A DNA stretch of 9,744 nt, from positions 1-9,744 of the forward strand of contig JADGHK010000052.1 in NCBI GenBank assembly GCA_019686145.1. The letters run 5' to 3'. How positions within the stretch are numbered: position 1 is the first letter of the stretch; the number at the start of each line of letters is the position of its first letter. The notes below the pieces were generated by a model. It was not told the origin of the DNA and searched no databases. It saw nothing but the letters and a program-made list of their open reading frames with translations. The position numbers were made by a program, and so were the translations under genes. The DNA is from Bryobacteraceae bacterium. Its GTDB lineage: Bacteria > Acidobacteriota > Terriglobia > Bryobacterales > Bryobacteraceae. Of this stretch, positions 6,986 to 9,744 are shown one piece after another.

Positions 6986-8407
6986 ATGCGAAGAACCATG
7001 AGCCGCCGGGACTTCTTAAGCACAGTGGGAGCGGCCGCACCGCTCGTTGCCGCACCGCCCGAGAAACGGCCTAACTTCGTCTTCATTTTCACTGACGATC
7101 AGCGGTTCGATACGATCCGCGCGCTTGGCAACCGGGAAGTCCACACACCGAACATGGACCGGTTGGTCAAGCAGGGTCTTGCCTTCACACACGTCTTCAC
7201 AATGGGCGGGACGATCCCGGCCATTTGCGCTCCAAGCCGGGTGCAGCTCATGACCGGGCAGACGCTCTTTCACGTCCACCGCAGCATCATACAGCCCGGA
7301 GATGCGGCCGGAAGCCGGCGTCCGTTCACCCTGTTCCCTGAGGCGTTACACCAGGCCGGCTATGCAACTTTCGCTACCGGGAAATGGCACAATGGTCCGG
7401 CCCTCTTCAACCGCGCCTTCCGCGACGGCGCAGCCATCTTCTTCGGCGGCATGAGCGATCATGACAAAGTGCGCGTCGTCGACTACGACCCGAGCGGTCG
7501 CTATCTAAAGGAGAACGCGCACACCGGCAACGCGTTTTCGAGCGAGCTGTTCACCAACGCCGCGCTTCAGTTCCTAAGAAACCGGAAGAAGGACAACCCC
7601 TTCCTGCTCTACATTGCCTACACTTCACCGCATGATCCCCGGATGGCTCCCCAGCGCTACAGGGATCTATATCAGGCAAAGAACATTCGGCTGCCCGCAA
7701 ACTATCTGCCGCAGCATCCCTTCGACAACGGGGAAATGAAGGTGCGGGATGAGCTGCTTGCGCCCTTCCCGCGCACGCCGGAAGAGGTGCAGGAGCACAT
7801 CGCAAGCTACTACGCGATGATAAGCGAAGTGGATGCCCAGATCGGACGTGTCCTTGACGAAGTAGAGCGAAGCGGCGAAGCGGACAACACGTACATCATC
7901 TTTGCAAGTGACAACGGGCTTGCCGTTGGACGTCACGGGCTGCTCGGGAAACAGAATCTGTATGACCACAGCGTCCGCGTTCCAATGGTGATTGCCGGCC
8001 CCGGTATTCCAAAGGGCCGCCGCAGTCACGCATTGTGCCACTTGATGGATCTTTGCCCTACGATCTGTGACCTCGCCCGCGTTCCCATCCCTGACAAAGT
8101 CGAGGCAAGAAGCCTTAAACCGCAGCTCAACAATCCGAATGCTCCCGGGCGGGACGCGGTAATCTTCGCCTACCGTCATCTTCAGCGCGGCGTCCGGACG
8201 GATCGCTATAAATTGATCCTCTACAACGTCAAGGGCGTCAAGACCGCACAGCTCTTTGACTTACAGAAAGATCCGGATGAACGCCACAATCTGGCCGGGG
8301 ATCCGGGCCAGGCGGCACGAATCCGTGAACTGAAGGCGTTGCTACAACAAAGGCTTCGGGAGGCGGGCGACCGGACGGATCTCGACGCACCCGATTGGAC
8401 TGTCTGA
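6986..8407 (+). CDS. Type I sulfatase with Tat leader (formylglycine-dependent)
   Basis: A 473-residue sulfatase of the alkaline-phosphatase superfamily that should hydrolyse sulfate esters (or N-sulfate) outside the cytoplasm. The N terminus holds SRRDFL at residues 6-11, then a short hydrophobic stretch ending at VAA (21-23), which is a twin-arginine leader. Asp37-Asp38 in FTDDQ are metal ligands. Cys81 in CAPSR (81-85) is the CxPxR residue that a formylglycine-generating enzyme converts to the catalytic aldehyde; MTGQ follows. GKWH (132-135), SPHDP, Asp309-Asn310 in SDNG, His317 and Lys322 (HGLLGK) complete the catalytic and metal set. The C terminus has the usual LFDLQKDPDERHNL block. The full length is typical. 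The next gene, a second sulfatase, starts 20 bases downstream, so the two are probably co-transcribed. The sequence style resembles genes loosely named choline sulfatase or sulfoglucosamine sulfohydrolase, but I cannot assign the substrate. No maturation enzyme is in the window. Confidence 0.94.
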   Translation: MRRTMSRRDFLSTVGAAAPLVAAPPEKRPNFVFIFTDDQRFDTIRALGNREVHTPNMDRLVKQGLAFTHVFTMGGTIPAICAPSRVQLMTGQTLFHVHRSIIQPGDAAGSRRPFTLFPEALHQAGYATFATGKWHNGPALFNRAFRDGAAIFFGGMSDHDKVRVVDYDPSGRYLKENAHTGNAFSSELFTNAALQFLRNRKKDNPFLLYIAYTSPHDPRMAPQRYRDLYQAKNIRLPANYLPQHPFDNGEMKVRDELLAPFPRTPEEVQEHIASYYAMISEVDAQIGRVLDEVERSGEADNTYIIFASDNGLAVGRHGLLGKQNLYDHSVRVPMVIAGPGIPKGRRSHALCHLMDLCPTICDLARVPIPDKVEARSLKPQLNNPNAPGRDAVIFAYRHLQRGVRTDRYKLILYNVKGVKTAQLFDLQKDPDERHNLAGDPGQAARIRELKALLQQRLREAGDRTDLDAPDWTV

Positions 8408-8427
8408 CACTGGCGCGGGAACCTGCA

Positions 8428-9744
8428 ATGACCGGATTGAATCGAAGAGAGTTTATGGCAGATCTGGCAGCGGGAACGCTGGGGGCGGCACAAGCCAACA
8501 AGCCAAACGTAATCCTGATTCTTCTCGACAATCTCGGGTGGGCGGACCTTGGCTGCTATGGCAACCGTGTCATCGAGACTCCGAATATCGACAGGCTCGC
8601 GGCTGACGGCGTCCGCTTCACGAACGCCTATGCAGCCTGCCCCGTCTGCTCGCCTACGCGCGCCAGTATCCTGACTGGCAAGTACCCTGCCCGCTTGCAC
8701 CTCACCGACTGGATCCCTGGACGCAAACAGTGGCCGCACGCGAAGCTCCTGGTTCCGGAGTTCGAGCAACAGTTGCCTCTAAAGGAAATTACAATTGCCG
8801 AGGCGCTGCGTCCTTTCGGTTATCAATCGGCCAGCATCGGCAAGTGGCATCTGGGAGCCGCGGGATTCGGCCCCGAGCAGCAGGGATTTCAACTGAATGT
8901 GGCCGGTACGGAGAAAGGCTCCCCGCCCGCCTACTTTGGCCCCTTTGCTCTTCCGGGACTAAAGAGCGAGTCGAAAGAGGATTCTCTCACGGAGATGCTG
9001 ACCGCCGCAGCCGGGAGGTTCATCGATTCCGTCTATGAGCGCGGTCCCTTTTTTCTTTACCTGCCAGAGTTTGCGGTGCACACACCGCTTCAGGCGCGTC
9101 CCGAGGCAGTCGAGAAGTACCGGAAGAAAGACGCAAAGATCCACCCGGTGCATGCCGCAATGGTAGAGAGCGTGGATCAGGCGGTGGGGCGGATTCGGAA
9201 GAAGCTCGTGGAACTTGGGATTCAGGACAACACCATCCTTGTGCTCAGTTCTGACAACGGAGGGCTGCGGTACGAAAGACGATCCAAGGTCCTGGTGACC
9301 GACAACAGTCCGCTGCGCGCCGGGAAGGGGCACCTCTACGAGGGAGGAATTCGCGATCCGCTGCTGATTTACTGGCCCGGCGTCACTAAGCCGGGGCGCG
9401 TGATCGATACGCCGGTATCGTCCATTGACCTTCTGCCGACGATCCTGGAGATGACGGGAGCGCAGTCGTCCATTCCGAAAGACGTCGACGGTGTGAATCT
9501 TGCGCCGCTTTTGCGCGGAGGTCCGCCGCCGCGGCGAGACGAACTGTTCTGGCACTACCCGCACTACAGCAATCAGGGAGGAGTCCCGAGCGGCGCAATT
9601 CGGCGCGGCGATTTCAAGCTGATCGAGTTTTATGAAGACGGCCGCCTGGAACTGTTCAACCTCAGGGAGGATCCCGGCGAGCGGGTTAACCTTGTGCGAA
9701 AGATGCCGGCCACGGCGAAAGACTTGCACAGGCGGCTCCAGGCA
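8428..9744 (+). CDS. Type I sulfatase, arylsulfatase A-like (3' end outside window)
   Basis: The frame is open from ATG 8428 to the last base, giving 439 residues without a stop; perhaps only a few tens of residues are missing. The start has GGGA seven bases upstream and opens a twin-arginine-like leader (NRREFM, residues 5-10, then ADLAAGTLGAAQA), so export is likely, though the hydrophobic part is short. Catalytic signatures are Cys74 in CSPTR (74-78, the formylglycine site), LTGKYPARLHLTDW downstream, GKWH at 138-141, Asp276-Asn277 in SDNGG, and Lys300 in the LRAGKGHLYEGG block. Near 395-439 the FWHYPHYSNQGG segment and the LFNLREDPGERVNL block mark the C-terminal subdomain. The first metal motif reads LLDNLGW (Asp34-Asn35) where most relatives have Asp-Asp. 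It differs clearly from the upstream sulfatase, so the pair is not a recent duplication. The substrate is unknown; sulfated polysaccharide or aryl sulfate is plausible. Confidence 0.93.
   Translation, partial: MTGLNRREFMADLAAGTLGAAQANKPNVILILLDNLGWADLGCYGNRVIETPNIDRLAADGVRFTNAYAACPVCSPTRASILTGKYPARLHLTDWIPGRKQWPHAKLLVPEFEQQLPLKEITIAEALRPFGYQSASIGKWHLGAAGFGPEQQGFQLNVAGTEKGSPPAYFGPFALPGLKSESKEDSLTEMLTAAAGRFIDSVYERGPFFLYLPEFAVHTPLQARPEAVEKYRKKDAKIHPVHAAMVESVDQAVGRIRKKLVELGIQDNTILVLSSDNGGLRYERRSKVLVTDNSPLRAGKGHLYEGGIRDPLLIYWPGVTKPGRVIDTPVSSIDLLPTILEMTGAQSSIPKDVDGVNLAPLLRGGPPPRRDELFWHYPHYSNQGGVPSGAIRRGDFKLIEFYEDGRLELFNLREDPGERVNLVRKMPATAKDLHRRLQA

Noticed and set aside
6931..7074. Short plus-strand frame starting ATG 6931 as a possible leader peptide before sulfatase 1
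   Set aside because: It overlaps the sulfatase leader in another frame and its downstream half is arginine-rich out-of-frame translation. The GGAGGGG site serves ATG 6986 instead.

Overview
The window is 9744 bases of dense, GC-rich bacterial DNA, roughly 60% GC by eye. It holds seven protein genes in three blocks, and no stretch over 300 bases lacks a gene. I saw no tRNA, rRNA, CRISPR array, insertion sequence or clear terminator. Two features suggest a soil-type bacterium of the Acidobacteriota, perhaps Bryobacterales/Solibacter-like: tandem type I sulfatases with short Tat-like leaders, and an alpha-type error-prone polymerase. Planctomycetes or Verrucomicrobia also carry many such sulfatases, so this assignment is an inference from gene style and not proven.

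Block 1 (1-3713, + strand) is the 3' part of a glycan or glycosylated-metabolite operon. In order it holds the C-terminal part of a NodU/CmcH/TobZ-type O-carbamoyltransferase (cut by the window edge), a membrane-anchored family 2 glycosyltransferase, a radical SAM enzyme with a SPASM-like C-terminal cluster site, and a soluble family 2 glycosyltransferase. The first two junctions are 4-base ATGA stop/start overlaps and the third has one base between stop and start, so the four are almost certainly co-transcribed and translationally coupled. Together they could build and decorate a saccharide: two sugar transfers, one radical-based modification or maturation step, and one carbamoylation. The product cannot be deduced from this sequence.

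Block 2 (3749-6874, - strand) is a full-length dnaE2 (imuC) gene for the error-prone alpha subunit used in mutagenic translesion synthesis. It converges on block 1 across a 35-base gap with no recognisable hairpin terminator. The imuA and imuB partners often found beside dnaE2 are not adjacent. The catalytic aspartates are present, but the PHP domain has lost recognisable metal ligands.

Block 3 (6986 to the window end, + strand) is a pair of tandem sulfatases 20 bases apart. Each has a twin-arginine leader, a cysteine-type formylglycine signature and the usual metal and catalytic motifs. The second runs off the window end. They are probably exported and remove sulfate from organic sulfate esters or sulfated glycans. 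A 111-base divergent region (6875-6985) separates dnaE2 from the sulfatases and holds the candidate promoter elements.

Overall the parts are recognisable families. The least ordinary items are the radical SAM gene inside the carbamoyltransferase/glycosyltransferase operon, the orphan dnaE2 with a degraded PHP site, and the Asp-Asn replacement at the usual Asp-Asp metal motif of the second sulfatase.
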